DNA of 64,000 nucleotides from Hymenobacter armeniacus (GCF_014699055.1 NZ_JACXAC010000002.1:186001-250000); one strand, 5' to 3'. Numbered from the stretch's first letter, positions 43,271-52,462 are shown. Notes: generated by a model from the sequence alone, not told the origin. Numbers and translations are program-made.

Positions 43271-44233
43271 TCACCTATTTCCCGGGGCGTGTATCTCATT
43301 GCGTACGACGTACAAAGGCCGATTTTTTACGCCTTCGAAAACCCGGGATACATACAGGCCAACGAGGCCAAGAGCCGCTAAACCCAAGCCCCCGAGAAGC
43401 CAGACGCTGACCAGCAGCCCCTCCAGCAAAAGACCCGGCTGGCCTAGCAGGGCTCGCCCCGCCAACCAGGCCGCCGCCACCAGTGCCCCGGCCACAATCA
43501 TGGTCCCTAGCTTCACCAGCAGCCGCAACGGCTTGTCGCTATAAGCAAGTACCAATGTAGAGGCCATGCGTACCAGTTGGCCCACGCGGTAGCTGCTCTT
43601 GCCATGCGCCCGCGCGGCGTGCTGCACATCCAGAGTGCCCTGCCGAAAACCGAGCCAGCGGACCTGCAGCGGAAAAGCCCGCGTGGGTTCGCGTACCTGC
43701 CGCAGCGCGGCCACCACTCGCTGATGAAAAATCCCGAAATTTCCCGTGGTAGGGTCACTCACCGGGCCCCCAAGCCAGGCCAACAGCCGGTAAAACGAGC
43801 GGCCCAGCCACTGCTTGCTGGCGGCATCCTGCCGATTGACCCGGCGGCCAAAAACGACATCCAGCCCGTGCTGACGGGCGTGCGCATATAAGTTAGGAAT
43901 CTCGGCGGGTACGTCCTGCAAGTCGCAGTCCATCACCACCACCCATTCGCCCGTCGCCCGGTCGAGGCCCGCTGTAATGGCCGCATGCTGCCCAAAGTTG
44001 CGGCTCAGGTTCAGGCCCAGCAAGTGGGCGTCGGTGTTGGCCAACTCCTCAATCAAGGCCCAACTCGCGTCGGGGCTGTTGTCATTTACTAGAATAATTT
44101 GGTAGTCATTCGCAACCTCTCCCAGCGCTGCCGTTAGCTGACGGTGTAGTTCCGGTAGGGCTTCCGCACAACCGTAGACTGGAATGACCACGGAAAATGA
44201 TGGTGGCTTTTTTTCTACGGGGTCACTCATCAT
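43271..44233 (-). CDS. Family 2 glycosyltransferase with two C-terminal membrane helices
   Basis: The 320-residue protein starts with a GT2 fold (VVIPVYGCAEALPELHRQL) with metal-binding motif MDCDLQDVP near residue 100. It ends in two membrane helices (about 230-260 and 265-300). The organisation matches ArnC/GtrB/DPM1-type transferases that load undecaprenyl or dolichyl phosphate with a sugar. It would then supply the lipid-linked donor for the GT-C transferase in the same segment. A second ATG one codon later is possible. The gene ends 149 bp from the WecD-like gene. Confidence 0.85.
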   Translation of the reverse strand: MMSDPVEKKPPSFSVVIPVYGCAEALPELHRQLTAALGEVANDYQIILVNDNSPDASWALIEELANTDAHLLGLNLSRNFGQHAAITAGLDRATGEWVVVMDCDLQDVPAEIPNLYAHARQHGLDVVFGRRVNRQDAASKQWLGRSFYRLLAWLGGPVSDPTTGNFGIFHQRVVAALRQVREPTRAFPLQVRWLGFRQGTLDVQHAARAHGKSSYRVGQLVRMASTLVLAYSDKPLRLLVKLGTMIVAGALVAAAWLAGRALLGQPGLLLEGLLVSVWLLGGLGLAALGLVGLYVSRVFEGVKNRPLYVVRNEIHAPGNR

Positions 44234-44256
44234 AAGCTAGGAACTACGACAATAGC

Positions 44257-44298
44257 AAAAAAGGAAAGCTCCGGCAGATGCAGGAGCTTTCCTTTTTT
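44257..44298 (-). terminator. Terminator after sucD
   Basis: A perfect 16-bp stem (44257-44272 with 44283-44298) starts with A residues and ends with T residues on each strand. It lies 25 bp past the sucD stop and also precedes the GT2 gene. Confidence 0.9.
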
Positions 44299-44322
44299 AC
44301 TTTAATTTGGTTTAAAGCTGCC

Positions 44323-45204
<882 letters not shown>

Positions 45205-45322
45205 TCGGAGGTGTTTTTGGGAAATTTGATGGTGGTGGGAGGGTGGCCCGGACGGGCAACGGTGGTGCAAAAGTAGGGCTTTTTGGGGCTAGGGCAAGGC
45301 GCTTGATGTCAATAACCAACCG

Positions 45323-45430
45323 CCTGTCATCCTGAGCGCAGCGAACGACCTTTTCACGCCTGCGCCGCCCGAAATGCTGCCCGCCGTTCTTCCGCGAGTA
45401 GGGCTTTCGCTGCGCTCAGTGCAACCGGCA
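45323..45430. repeat. Dispersed intergenic palindrome, copy 5 (degenerate)
   Basis: A left arm with the variant core GTCATCCTGAGCGCAGCGAA and a weak right arm ending GCTGCGCTCAGTGCAA lie in the 318-bp gap between sucD and the CBS-like gene. The rest of that gap holds only the divergent promoters. Confidence 0.55.
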
Positions 45431-45476
45431 TCGCCGCATGACGACGGAAAGAACCCCGCCCCGCCGTCACAATCCT

Positions 45477-45484
45477 TACCTTTG
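45477..45484 (+). promoter_or_regulatory. -7 box of the CBS-like gene
   Basis: TACCTTTG fits the consensus TAnnTTTG and lies 38 bp before the start codon. No clear -33 TTG was found. Confidence 0.55.
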
Positions 45485-45522
45485 CACCCTCACTTCAACC
45501 CATCCCCACCCACCTAGTTTCA

Positions 45523-46500
45523 ATGTATTTCAACCACGTCATCGAGGCCGTTGGCCATACTCCGCTCGTTAAGCTCAACAAAGTCACCGACGGCATCAAG
45601 GGCACGGTGCTGGCCAAAGTGGAGTACTTCAACCCCGGCAACTCGGTGAAGGACCGCATGGCCATCCGCATGATTGAGGACGCCGAAAAGGCCGGCATCA
45701 TCACGCCGGGCGGCACCATCATCGAGGGCACCAGCGGCAACACCGGCATGGGCCTGGCCCTGGCCGCCATCGCGAAAGGCTACAAAACCATTTTCGTGAT
45801 GAGCGACAAGCAGAGCAAGGAGAAGCAGGACATCCTGCGCGCCGTGGGCGCCGAAGTGGTGGTGTGCCCCGTCGACGTGGCCCCCGACGACCCGCGCAGC
45901 TACTACTCCGTGGCCCGCCGCCTCAACCAGGAAACGCCCAACTCGTTCTACCCCAACCAGTATGACAACCTCTCGAACACCGCCGCCCACTACGACCACA
46001 CGGGCCCCGAAATCTGGAACGGCACCGAGGGCAAAATCACGCACTGGGCCGCCGGCGTGGGCACGGGCGGCACCATCTGTGGCGTGAGCAAGTACCTGAA
46101 AGAGCAGAACCCCAACGTCTTCACGCTGGGGCTCGACACCTACGGCTCGGTGTTCAAGAAGTACAAGGAGACGGGCATCTTCGACGAAAACGAGATTTAC
46201 CCCTACAAAACCGAGGGCATCGGCGAAGATATTTTGCCCAAGAATGTCAACTTTGACGTGATTGACCTGTTTCTGAAAGTAACCGACCAGGACGCTGCAC
46301 TCATGACCCGCCGGCTGGCCAAAGAAGAAGGCCTGTTTGTGGGTTGGAGCTGCGGCTCGGCGGTGCACGGCGCCCTGGAGTACGCCCGCGAACACCTCAA
46401 AGAAGAAGACACGATGGTCATTTTGCTGCCCGACCACGGCACCCGGTACCTGGGCAAGATTTACAACGACGACTGGATGCGCGCCCAAGGCTGGCTCTAA
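45523..46500 (+). CDS. Cystathionine beta-synthase/cysteine synthase family enzyme
   Basis: The 325-residue PLP enzyme has its Schiff-base lysine at Lys43 (NPGNSVKDRM). A PLP-phosphate loop (EGTSGNTGMGLA) and a Gly-rich AGVGTGGTICG follow. The C-terminal DHGTRYLGKIYNDDWM pattern is that of cystathionine beta-synthase rather than CysK/CysM. No CBS domain pair or heme site is present. It makes cystathionine from serine and homocysteine or cysteine from O-acetylserine; sequence favours the first. It stands alone with its own promoter, and the following receiver gene begins 71 bp downstream. Confidence 0.85.
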   Translation: MYFNHVIEAVGHTPLVKLNKVTDGIKGTVLAKVEYFNPGNSVKDRMAIRMIEDAEKAGIITPGGTIIEGTSGNTGMGLALAAIAKGYKTIFVMSDKQSKEKQDILRAVGAEVVVCPVDVAPDDPRSYYSVARRLNQETPNSFYPNQYDNLSNTAAHYDHTGPEIWNGTEGKITHWAAGVGTGGTICGVSKYLKEQNPNVFTLGLDTYGSVFKKYKETGIFDENEIYPYKTEGIGEDILPKNVNFDVIDLFLKVTDQDAALMTRRLAKEEGLFVGWSCGSAVHGALEYAREHLKEEDTMVILLPDHGTRYLGKIYNDDWMRAQGWL

Positions 46501-46571
46501 CCGAGCTGGGCCATTGCCGGGGCCGTTCCTGTGCGGTATCTTCGTGGAAGCCAGAAATAACTCTATTATCC

Positions 46572-46982
46572 ATGTCTGCTAATTTGAACCACATTGTACT
46601 CGTTGACGACAACGAAACGACCAGCTTTCTCAACAACCGCTTGTTGGGCCGCCTAGCCGTAGCCGACCACGTGAGCACTTTCTCGCGGGCCGATGAGGCT
46701 TTCGAGCAGCTGTGGGGCAGCGCCCAGGACGGCAACTCGACGCCTGCCCCCGACCTGGTGTTTGTGGACCTGAAGATGCCCGGCGTGTCGGGCTTCGAGT
46801 TTCTGGAGCTGTACAATGCCCTGCCCCAGCCCGTGCAGGACAAAACGGTGATGGCCGTGCTCACCACCTCCATGCACGGCGCCGATACCGCCCGCGTGGC
46901 CAAGTACCCCAACGTGGAGTACCTCACCAAGCCCCTCACCGAAGAAAAGATGCTGAAGCTGCTGGAAAAGCGCTTTCAGTAA
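46572..46982 (+). CDS. Stand-alone response regulator receiver (CheY-like)
   Basis: The 136-residue protein is a single receiver domain with acidic pair Asp12-Asp13, phospho-acceptor Asp66 (VFVDLKMPG), Thr in LTTS and Lys in YLTKPL. No output domain follows, so it acts through protein contacts. No histidine kinase is adjacent. It is 71 bp downstream of the CBS-like gene, on the same strand, so a shared transcript is possible. A bidirectional terminator follows. Confidence 0.9.
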   Translation: MSANLNHIVLVDDNETTSFLNNRLLGRLAVADHVSTFSRADEAFEQLWGSAQDGNSTPAPDLVFVDLKMPGVSGFEFLELYNALPQPVQDKTVMAVLTTSMHGADTARVAKYPNVEYLTKPLTEEKMLKLLEKRFQ

Positions 46983-47001
46983 GCCTCCCGTTTACCCTCC
47001 T

Positions 47002-47037
47002 AAAAAAGCCCCGACTCTGCCCGAGTCGGGGCTTTTT
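47002..47037. terminator. Bidirectional terminator between converging genes
   Basis: A 15-bp stem (47003-47017 with 47023-47037) and a five-base loop, with flanking A and T runs, separate the receiver gene from the minus-strand gene. The right arm includes two bases of that gene's stop codon. Confidence 0.9.
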
Positions 47038-47545
47038 AGTTGCCCTTCACCTTGTCGATGAGGTCCTGAAAAATGCCCGATTTCTTTTGCTTGAGGATGA
47101 TGTAGCGCACGGAAAAGGCCGTGGTAAAGCGGTTCCAGTCGGCGGAGTTGAACTCGACGGTGGGCTTGAAATCGAAGGAAAGCACGATGCGGCCAAACGG
47201 CAGCTTGTACTCGGCCCCAATCAGGCCGTCGAAGCCCCAGAAGTGGCCGTCGTCTTTGTGGGTGCCAAAGTGCCCGCCGCCGCCCAGGTAATAGTTGAGG
47301 CTGGGCCCGAGGATGCCGAAGTGCCGCTCGGCCAGCACCGTGGCGCTGCGCTCGCGCTCGGAGAGCATGCCCAGCCCTTCGAGCGTGGTTTTGGGCAGCA
47401 CCAACTGCTGCACGGTGAGGCCGTAGCTGCCCCCGCCGCTGCGCAGGCCGGCGGCGGTGCGGTACTTCTGCGCGGCGGCCGGCTGGGCCAGCGCCACAAG
47501 CAGCCAGCCGCTGGCGAGGCCGTAAATAAGGCGCGATGAATTCAT
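47036..47545 (-). CDS. Small secreted outer-membrane-like protein
   Basis: The 169-residue protein has a signal peptide with a core LASGWLLVALA and a cleavage site after AAAQ near residue 26. The rest is beta-rich, with YYLGGGGHFGTHKDDG and alternating hydrophobic strands ending FSVRYIILKQ, as in small eight-stranded barrels. The ATG at 47545 is preferred over one four codons upstream. The start lies 15 bp from a large palindrome. Function unknown. Confidence 0.75.
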   Translation of the reverse strand: MNSSRLIYGLASGWLLVALAQPAAAQKYRTAAGLRSGGGSYGLTVQQLVLPKTTLEGLGMLSERERSATVLAERHFGILGPSLNYYLGGGGHFGTHKDDGHFWGFDGLIGAEYKLPFGRIVLSFDFKPTVEFNSADWNRFTTAFSVRYIILKQKKSGIFQDLIDKVKGN

Positions 47546-47560
47546 AAATAAGGGCATGTG

Positions 47561-47653
47561 GAGTAGAGACGCATATTTGCGTCTCGTCGTTGAACAACCA
47601 GAACCGGGGACGTACATCGTTCAACGACGAGACGCAAATATGCGTCTCTACTC
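47561..47653. repeat. Perfect 35-bp inverted repeat with nested palindromes
   Basis: Arms 47561-47595 and 47619-47653 are perfectly complementary around a 23-bp centre. Each arm also contains an inner palindrome of the type GAGACGCA-N4-TGCGTCTC. The right arm covers the last codons and stop of the adenine deaminase gene, and the left arm lies just upstream of the small secreted protein gene. Confidence 0.93.
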
Positions 47654-49306
47654 TACCGCGTCCACGAACGTGAACTGCTGGCCGTCGAACAGGCCTTTGT
47701 CGCTCAGCTTCAGGCTGGGAATGACCAGCAGCGCCATGAACGAGAGCGTCATGAACGGTGCGCCCAGCGGCGAGCCCAGCTCCTTGGCCAGGGCGTCGAC
47801 GGCGGCGTAGGCCGCGGCCACCGAGGTGCCGGCCTGGTCCGACATGAGGCCGGCCACGGGCAGCGGCACCAGGATTTCGCGGCCGTCGGCGCCCACGGCG
47901 GCCAGGCCGCCTTTGGCTCCGATGACCAAGTTTACGGCGCGGGCCAGGCTGGCGTCGTCGCAGCCCACGGCGGTGATGTTATGCGAGTCGTGGCCCACGC
48001 TGCTGGCCAGCGCGCCGTGCTGCAGCCCAAAGCCGCGAATGAACGCCACGGCGGGCGCCACGCCGGGCTGGTAGCGGTTGATGATGGCCAGCTTGAGCAC
48101 GTCTTCGGCCACGTTGGGCACCACCAGGCCGTCTGCGATTGCCGCGGGCAGGTCGACGCGCGCCGTGATGAGCTGGCCGTCGAAGCATTGGATGACGCGC
48201 GCGGTGGGCTGGGCCGATGCCGGGGCCGGCAGCTGGAAATCGGCCGCAGCCACGGGCCCGGCGTGGAAGTTATTAACCACCGCAATGGGTGCGGCCGGCA
48301 GCCGCGACTGGCCATTTTCGGCCACCAGCTCGCCGTTGAGGTAGGTTTGCAGCACCTCGAAATCGCGCAGGTCTTTCACCACAATAAAGTCCGCTGGGTC
48401 GCCTTCGCCCAGCAGGCCCACGGGCAGGTTGTAGTGCTTCACGGGGTTGATGCAGGCCACGCGCAGCACCTGAAACACGTCGTGCCCCAGGGCCACGGCC
48501 CGCTGCACCAGCTGGTTGATGTGGCCCAGCACCAGCGTGTCGGGGTGCTTGTCGTCGGAGCAGAACATGAGGTTGGCGTAATGCTCGGGCATGAGCTCGA
48601 TGAGGGCGTCGAAGTTGCGCGCCGCCGAGCCCTCGCGGATGAGCACTTTCATGCCCACGGCCAGCTTGTCGCGGGCTTCTTCGGCGGTGAAGCACTCGTG
48701 GTCGGTGCTGATACCGGCGCTGGCGTAGTGGGCCGCGTCGTCGGCGCGCAGGCCGGGGGCGTGGCCGTCCACGGGCCGGCCGGCGGCCTGGGCAATGGCA
48801 ATTTTCTGCATCACGTCGGCGTCGCGGTGCAGCACGCCGGGCCAGTTCATCATTTCGGCCAGGTAGCCAATCTTGGGGTTTTCAAACAGCCGGGCAATGT
48901 CATGGGCCGTGATTTCGGCCCCGGCCGTTTCAAACGGCGTGGCCGGCACGCAGCTCGGTGCCCCAAAGCAGAACTTGAACGGCGAATGGCTGGCGTTTTC
49001 GAGCATAAACTCCACGCCGGCCACGCCCAGCACGTTGCCGATTTCGTGCGGGTCCGAGACGGTGGCCACCGTGCCGTGCGTCACGGCCAGGCGCGCAAAC
49101 TCGGTGGGCACCAGCAGGGAGCTTTCCACGTGCACGTGGGCGTCGACGAAGCCGGGCAGCACGTAGGGCAGGGCCGGGTCGGGCGTGGCCTCGTCGGTGG
49201 GGGAAATGGCCACGATGCGGCCGTCTTCGACCGAAACAATGGCGGGCTGAATGGAACGAGCGAAAACGTCAACGACGTTGGCGGTGAGGGAAAAAGACGG
49301 GGTCAT
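47648..49306 (-). CDS. ade: Adenine deaminase
   Basis: The 552-residue metalloenzyme of the amidohydrolase superfamily deaminates adenine to hypoxanthine for purine salvage. Visible motifs are DAHVHVESS (metal-binding His pair) near residue 55, DGHAPGL, FCSDDKHPDTLVLGH (metal-binding Asp) and the C-terminal domain motif GHDSHNI near 430. The ATG at 49306 gives an N terminus that fits the family; 15 residues upstream are not needed. The stop codon lies inside a long palindrome. The gene is divergent from a small lipoprotein gene. Confidence 0.92.
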   Translation of the reverse strand: MTPSFSLTANVVDVFARSIQPAIVSVEDGRIVAISPTDEATPDPALPYVLPGFVDAHVHVESSLLVPTEFARLAVTHGTVATVSDPHEIGNVLGVAGVEFMLENASHSPFKFCFGAPSCVPATPFETAGAEITAHDIARLFENPKIGYLAEMMNWPGVLHRDADVMQKIAIAQAAGRPVDGHAPGLRADDAAHYASAGISTDHECFTAEEARDKLAVGMKVLIREGSAARNFDALIELMPEHYANLMFCSDDKHPDTLVLGHINQLVQRAVALGHDVFQVLRVACINPVKHYNLPVGLLGEGDPADFIVVKDLRDFEVLQTYLNGELVAENGQSRLPAAPIAVVNNFHAGPVAAADFQLPAPASAQPTARVIQCFDGQLITARVDLPAAIADGLVVPNVAEDVLKLAIINRYQPGVAPAVAFIRGFGLQHGALASSVGHDSHNITAVGCDDASLARAVNLVIGAKGGLAAVGADGREILVPLPVAGLMSDQAGTSVAAAYAAVDALAKELGSPLGAPFMTLSFMALLVIPSLKLSDKGLFDGQQFTFVDAVE

Positions 49307-49368
49307 GCGCGAGCGGGAGATAAAAACGACGGCCGGTGGGCGGGGCCGCAAAGAACCTTAACTTTGAG

Positions 49369-49376
49369 ATAAAATA
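49369..49376 (+). promoter_or_regulatory. -7 box of the small lipoprotein gene
   Basis: TAACTTTG fits TAnnTTTG and lies 8 bp before the ATG at 49385, which would give an almost leaderless mRNA. Confidence 0.5.
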
Positions 49377-49384
49377 AGTTGGCT

Positions 49385-49546
49385 ATGAAAAAATCCTGGT
49401 CGTGGCTGGTGCTGGTGATGACGGTGCTCGTGCTGGGCGGCAGCCTGTTGAGCGGCTGCGCCCGCCGCACCTCGCAGCAGAAAAAAACCAGCTGGTACAA
49501 GCACCACAGCCGCGGCAAGAGCGTGCCGTGCCCGTGCGGGCACTAG
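49385..49546 (+). CDS. Small lipoprotein with a C-terminal CPCGH
   Basis: The 53-residue protein has a lipoprotein signal peptide with a strong hydrophobic core (LVLVMTVLVLGG) and lipobox LSGC at Cys25. A short basic region (ARRTSQQKKTSWYKHHSRGK) follows, and it ends in CPCGH. Two cysteines and several His suggest possible metal or heme binding, which is inference. It is divergent from ade and 16 bp upstream of the first paralogue of a tandem three-gene set. A -7 box precedes it directly. Confidence 0.7.
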   Translation: MKKSWSWLVLVMTVLVLGGSLLSGCARRTSQQKKTSWYKHHSRGKSVPCPCGH

Positions 49547-49562
49547 GCGCTATTTTGCGCCC

Positions 49563-50306
49563 ATGAGCGGACACCTACTTTCCTGGCGCCTTGGGCGGTT
49601 CTTTCTGTGCGGTGCCTTTTGCGGGGCGCTGGGCCTCCTGCACACCCTGGCGGCCGGTGCCAAGCCCGAGCCCCGGGTATTCAGGCCGGGCCACTACCGG
49701 CTGGCCGATGGGGTTTCGCACGCCGGTAGCCTGTGCCTAGTCAGCGACAACGAGTTGCTGGTGAAGGCGGATGGTGCAGTAGAGCCGCAACGCTTTGGGG
49801 CCGTGCAGGTGCAAAATTTTGTGATTGGGGCCGATTCGTTCGCCGTGCTGCGCAAGTTCGACGTGGTGGTGAACGGCGTGCTGACGCAATACCCTTGTGC
49901 CATGGTGCGGGTGCACCAAGCCGCGGGCGGGCTGGAGCTGTATGGTCTGCAGGGCACCATGGACGTGTACAAAGCCGCACCGAGTTCGCAGGCAATGATG
50001 CTCAGTAGCGTTGGCACCGGCATGAGCTACGGCGTAGCCGGTGTTGCCGGCGGCGCCCTGCTCCAAAAAAAGACGGGCACCTATGAAGAGAAGGTGATGA
50101 CGGTGCTCCTGCTCCGCACCCCTGCCCATCCGGAGCTGCAAACGCTGCAACCTCAATCCAAAGAGGCCCACGACTTGCTGCAAGCCCTCACGGCCGACCA
50201 GCCCGAGCTCAGCAAGAAAATTCGCCGGCTGTTTCCCTCGGCCTTCACTCCCGAGAAGATGGTGGAGCTGCTGGCGCAATACACGGCGGCTAAAACCGGG
50301 AAATGA
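49563..50306 (+). CDS. Secreted protein, tandem paralogue 1 of 3
   Basis: The 247-residue protein has a signal peptide (core LCGAFCGALGLLHTL). A family-specific domain follows with YRLADGVSHAG, VQVQNFVIGADSFAVLRKF and LELYGLQGTM. The same pattern occurs in the two following genes: a short LxDG strand, then FVxxxDSFxVLxxF, then an LxLYxxxGTM strand. No known family was recognised. The C-terminal region is helical (KKIRRLFPSAFTPEKMVELL). It is 16 bp after the small lipoprotein gene. Start ATG at 49563. Confidence 0.78.
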   Translation: MSGHLLSWRLGRFFLCGAFCGALGLLHTLAAGAKPEPRVFRPGHYRLADGVSHAGSLCLVSDNELLVKADGAVEPQRFGAVQVQNFVIGADSFAVLRKFDVVVNGVLTQYPCAMVRVHQAAGGLELYGLQGTMDVYKAAPSSQAMMLSSVGTGMSYGVAGVAGGALLQKKTGTYEEKVMTVLLLRTPAHPELQTLQPQSKEAHDLLQALTADQPELSKKIRRLFPSAFTPEKMVELLAQYTAAKTGK

Positions 50307-50405
50307 CGTCGGGCATGGGCTCGTGAGGGCCAATGGAAAGGCCGGCCATAATTCGGTCAGAACCACTATTATTGCCCGCTCATCCTTCCACGTTTGCCGG
50401 CAATT

Positions 50406-51134
50406 ATGGCTTTTTCTACTCGTATTCTGCCCGGGTTCCGGGCGGGACTAACGCTATTCCTGCTCATCGGCCTTGCCCTGACTACGCCCGCCTGGGCTCA
50501 AGGCAAGAAAAAGAAGCTGCCGCCGCTGCAGCCCGGTCGGCTGCACCTCACCGATGGCCGCCTGCTGCCCGCCCAGCTGCGGCTAGAAGACGGCGACGTT
50601 CTCAAAGCCCTCGGACCCGACGGCGCCGAAAAAACCTACTCGCCCGACGAGGTGAGCAGCTTCGTGATGGGCACCGACTCGTTCACGGTGCTGCGCGATT
50701 TTTACGTCACCCTCGTGCGCGACGCCGAGCACTACAGCAGCAGCTTCATGCGGGTGTGCGCGGCCGGCGCCGGGCTGGAGCTCTACGAGTTTCGGGGCAC
50801 GATGTCGCGCCAGCAGGTGAGCGGCGGCAATTTAGCCTTGGTGGGTGCCGGCCTGGCCCTGCACATGGCCGCCGGCAACACGGCCATTCCGGTGTACGGT
50901 GGCCGCCAGGAAACCTTCGTGATGACCACGGCCTGGCTGCTGCGCCGCGACGGCAACCCCCGCTGGCTCACGCTGCCCTCCGGCGCCCGCAACCTGCGCG
51001 AGGTACTTGAGCCTTTGGTGGCCGACGACCAAGTGCTGGCGGCCTCGGTGCGCTGGGGCAGCCTGCGCCGCGAAGACGTGCCCGCCCTGCTCAGCCAATA
51101 CGTGGCCCGCAAAACCGCCAAAGCCAAGTCCTGA
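50406..51134 (+). CDS. Secreted protein, tandem paralogue 2 of 3
   Basis: The 242-residue protein from the ATG at 50406 has a signal peptide ending about residue 27 (TPAWAQG). The family core is GRLHLTDGRLLPAQLRLEDG, VSSFVMGTDSFTVLRDF and LELYEFRGTM. It is closer to paralogue 3 than to paralogue 1 (both have VSSFVM and FRGTM). A 9-bp inverted repeat GCCATAATT/AATTATGGC (50345-50353 with 50402-50410) covers its start codon and could hinder translation. No catalytic residues are evident. Confidence 0.78.
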   Translation: MAFSTRILPGFRAGLTLFLLIGLALTTPAWAQGKKKKLPPLQPGRLHLTDGRLLPAQLRLEDGDVLKALGPDGAEKTYSPDEVSSFVMGTDSFTVLRDFYVTLVRDAEHYSSSFMRVCAAGAGLELYEFRGTMSRQQVSGGNLALVGAGLALHMAAGNTAIPVYGGRQETFVMTTAWLLRRDGNPRWLTLPSGARNLREVLEPLVADDQVLAASVRWGSLRREDVPALLSQYVARKTAKAKS

Positions 51135-51185
51135 CCATTTCTCCCAAGCAAGTGTCCACTGGCCTAACCGGCCCCGCAGCAAACC

Positions 51186-51905
51186 ATGACCAAGACCTTT
51201 TTTGCCCTGCTGCTGGCCGGCGCCTTTGCCTCGCCGGTTGTGCAGGCCCAAACCAATGCCTGGGGCCAGAAAAAGAACACCTACCAGTTTGGCAAGCCCG
51301 CCGCCGAACTGCCGCGCAAGCTGCCTAAGACCGTGCCCGGCCGCATTCATCTGCGCGACGGCAGCACGGTGAGCGCGCCGCTGGCCTATCTTGACTATAA
51401 CAAGGTGGTGGCCGTGACGCCCGGCGCCCCTAAAGTGTACACGCCGGTAGAAGTCAGTAGCTTCGTGATGGCGCAGGACTCCTTCGTAGTGCTGAAAGAC
51501 TTCAAGGTAATGGTGGGGGCCGACGAGCAGGAGTACCGCATTGCCTTCGTGCGGGTGGGCGCGGTGGGGGCGGGGCTAGCGCTCTACCAGTTCAGGGGCA
51601 CCATGAAGCGCGAAGATGCCGTGCACTACGGCGCCGTGGCCACCCCCAACGGCTTTGCCGGAAATACTTATAGGTCTGACGCCACTGAGTACGAGATGAC
51701 CAAAGCGTGGATACTCAAGCGCGACGACAGCCCACAATGGCTGAGCCTCACTAAGTCGGGCAGCAACCTGCGGGCCATTGTCGAGCCGTTGATTGCCGAC
51801 GACGCGCGGCTGAGCAAGAAAGTTAAATGGGGCTCCCTGACCACCGACAAGCTGCCGACGCTGCTCAACGAGTACATCGCCGATAAGAAGGCCGGACGCA
51901 ACTAA
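51186..51905 (+). CDS. Secreted protein, tandem paralogue 3 of 3
   Basis: The 239-residue protein has a signal peptide ending about residue 21 (VVQAQT). The family core is GRIHLRDGSTVSAPLAYLDY, VSSFVMAQDSFVVLKDF and LALYQFRGTM. The C-terminal helical part (DARLSKKVKWGSLTTDKLPT) parallels that of paralogue 2. It ends the tandem array. The three share a probable common fold, perhaps a beta-sandwich with a helical cap, but no function can be given. Confidence 0.78.
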   Translation: MTKTFFALLLAGAFASPVVQAQTNAWGQKKNTYQFGKPAAELPRKLPKTVPGRIHLRDGSTVSAPLAYLDYNKVVAVTPGAPKVYTPVEVSSFVMAQDSFVVLKDFKVMVGADEQEYRIAFVRVGAVGAGLALYQFRGTMKREDAVHYGAVATPNGFAGNTYRSDATEYEMTKAWILKRDDSPQWLSLTKSGSNLRAIVEPLIADDARLSKKVKWGSLTTDKLPTLLNEYIADKKAGRN

Positions 51906-52026
51906 GCGCTTCCCCAAGCCGGGCCAGGCCCGTGGCGCCGACAACCCCCGGGGCGGCGGGCGTGTTACTTTGCGGACTAGCCGACTGACTCCGGCCGCTT
52001 TCGTTACCCGTACCCACGTCATTGCT

Positions 52027-52431
52027 ATGCCTGAATCCAGCCCTACGCCCCTCGAATCCATTGAACTGGCCGCCGAGCAGGTGCGCCAGCAACTCAACCT
52101 GCCGGCCTTCGACGCCGAGGCCGTGGCCCACCTCGACCATTTCATCACGGCGCAGCGGGGCGTGCTGCCCGCCGCCGAGCGCGAGGGCGTGGTGATGGCG
52201 CTGGGCTGCTTTTTGGGGCAGTGCCTGGTGCGGGTATACCACGGCGAATGGGGCACGGGCAAGGACGGCAGCACCGGCGTGGGCATGGCCGGAAGATTTT
52301 TTTTCAACCCCTTCCAACTGGTCAATTCCCAACTGAATGAGGGAGAAAGCGCGTCGGTAGCCGCTTTTTTTGCCTCGGTGCCGGCCCGTCTGAAAGCCCC
52401 GGTGCCGGTTCGTAAGGGTTGGATTTCGTAA
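52027..52431 (+). CDS. Small protein of unknown function
   Basis: The 134-residue protein from the ATG at 52027 has no signal peptide. It looks helical at first (LAAEQVRQQLNLPAFDAEAV), then has a mixed region with ALGCFLGQCLVRVYHG. The C terminus is beta-rich (GRFFFNPFQLV) and ends with VRKGWIS. A weak -7 box (TACTTTG at 51966) precedes it. It ends 31 bp before cmk, so co-transcription is possible. No family was recognised. Confidence 0.62.
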   Translation: MPESSPTPLESIELAAEQVRQQLNLPAFDAEAVAHLDHFITAQRGVLPAAEREGVVMALGCFLGQCLVRVYHGEWGTGKDGSTGVGMAGRFFFNPFQLVNSQLNEGESASVAAFFASVPARLKAPVPVRKGWIS

Positions 52432-52462
52432 TCTTGCGGGGCCAATGGCCGCCCGCGTCGTT

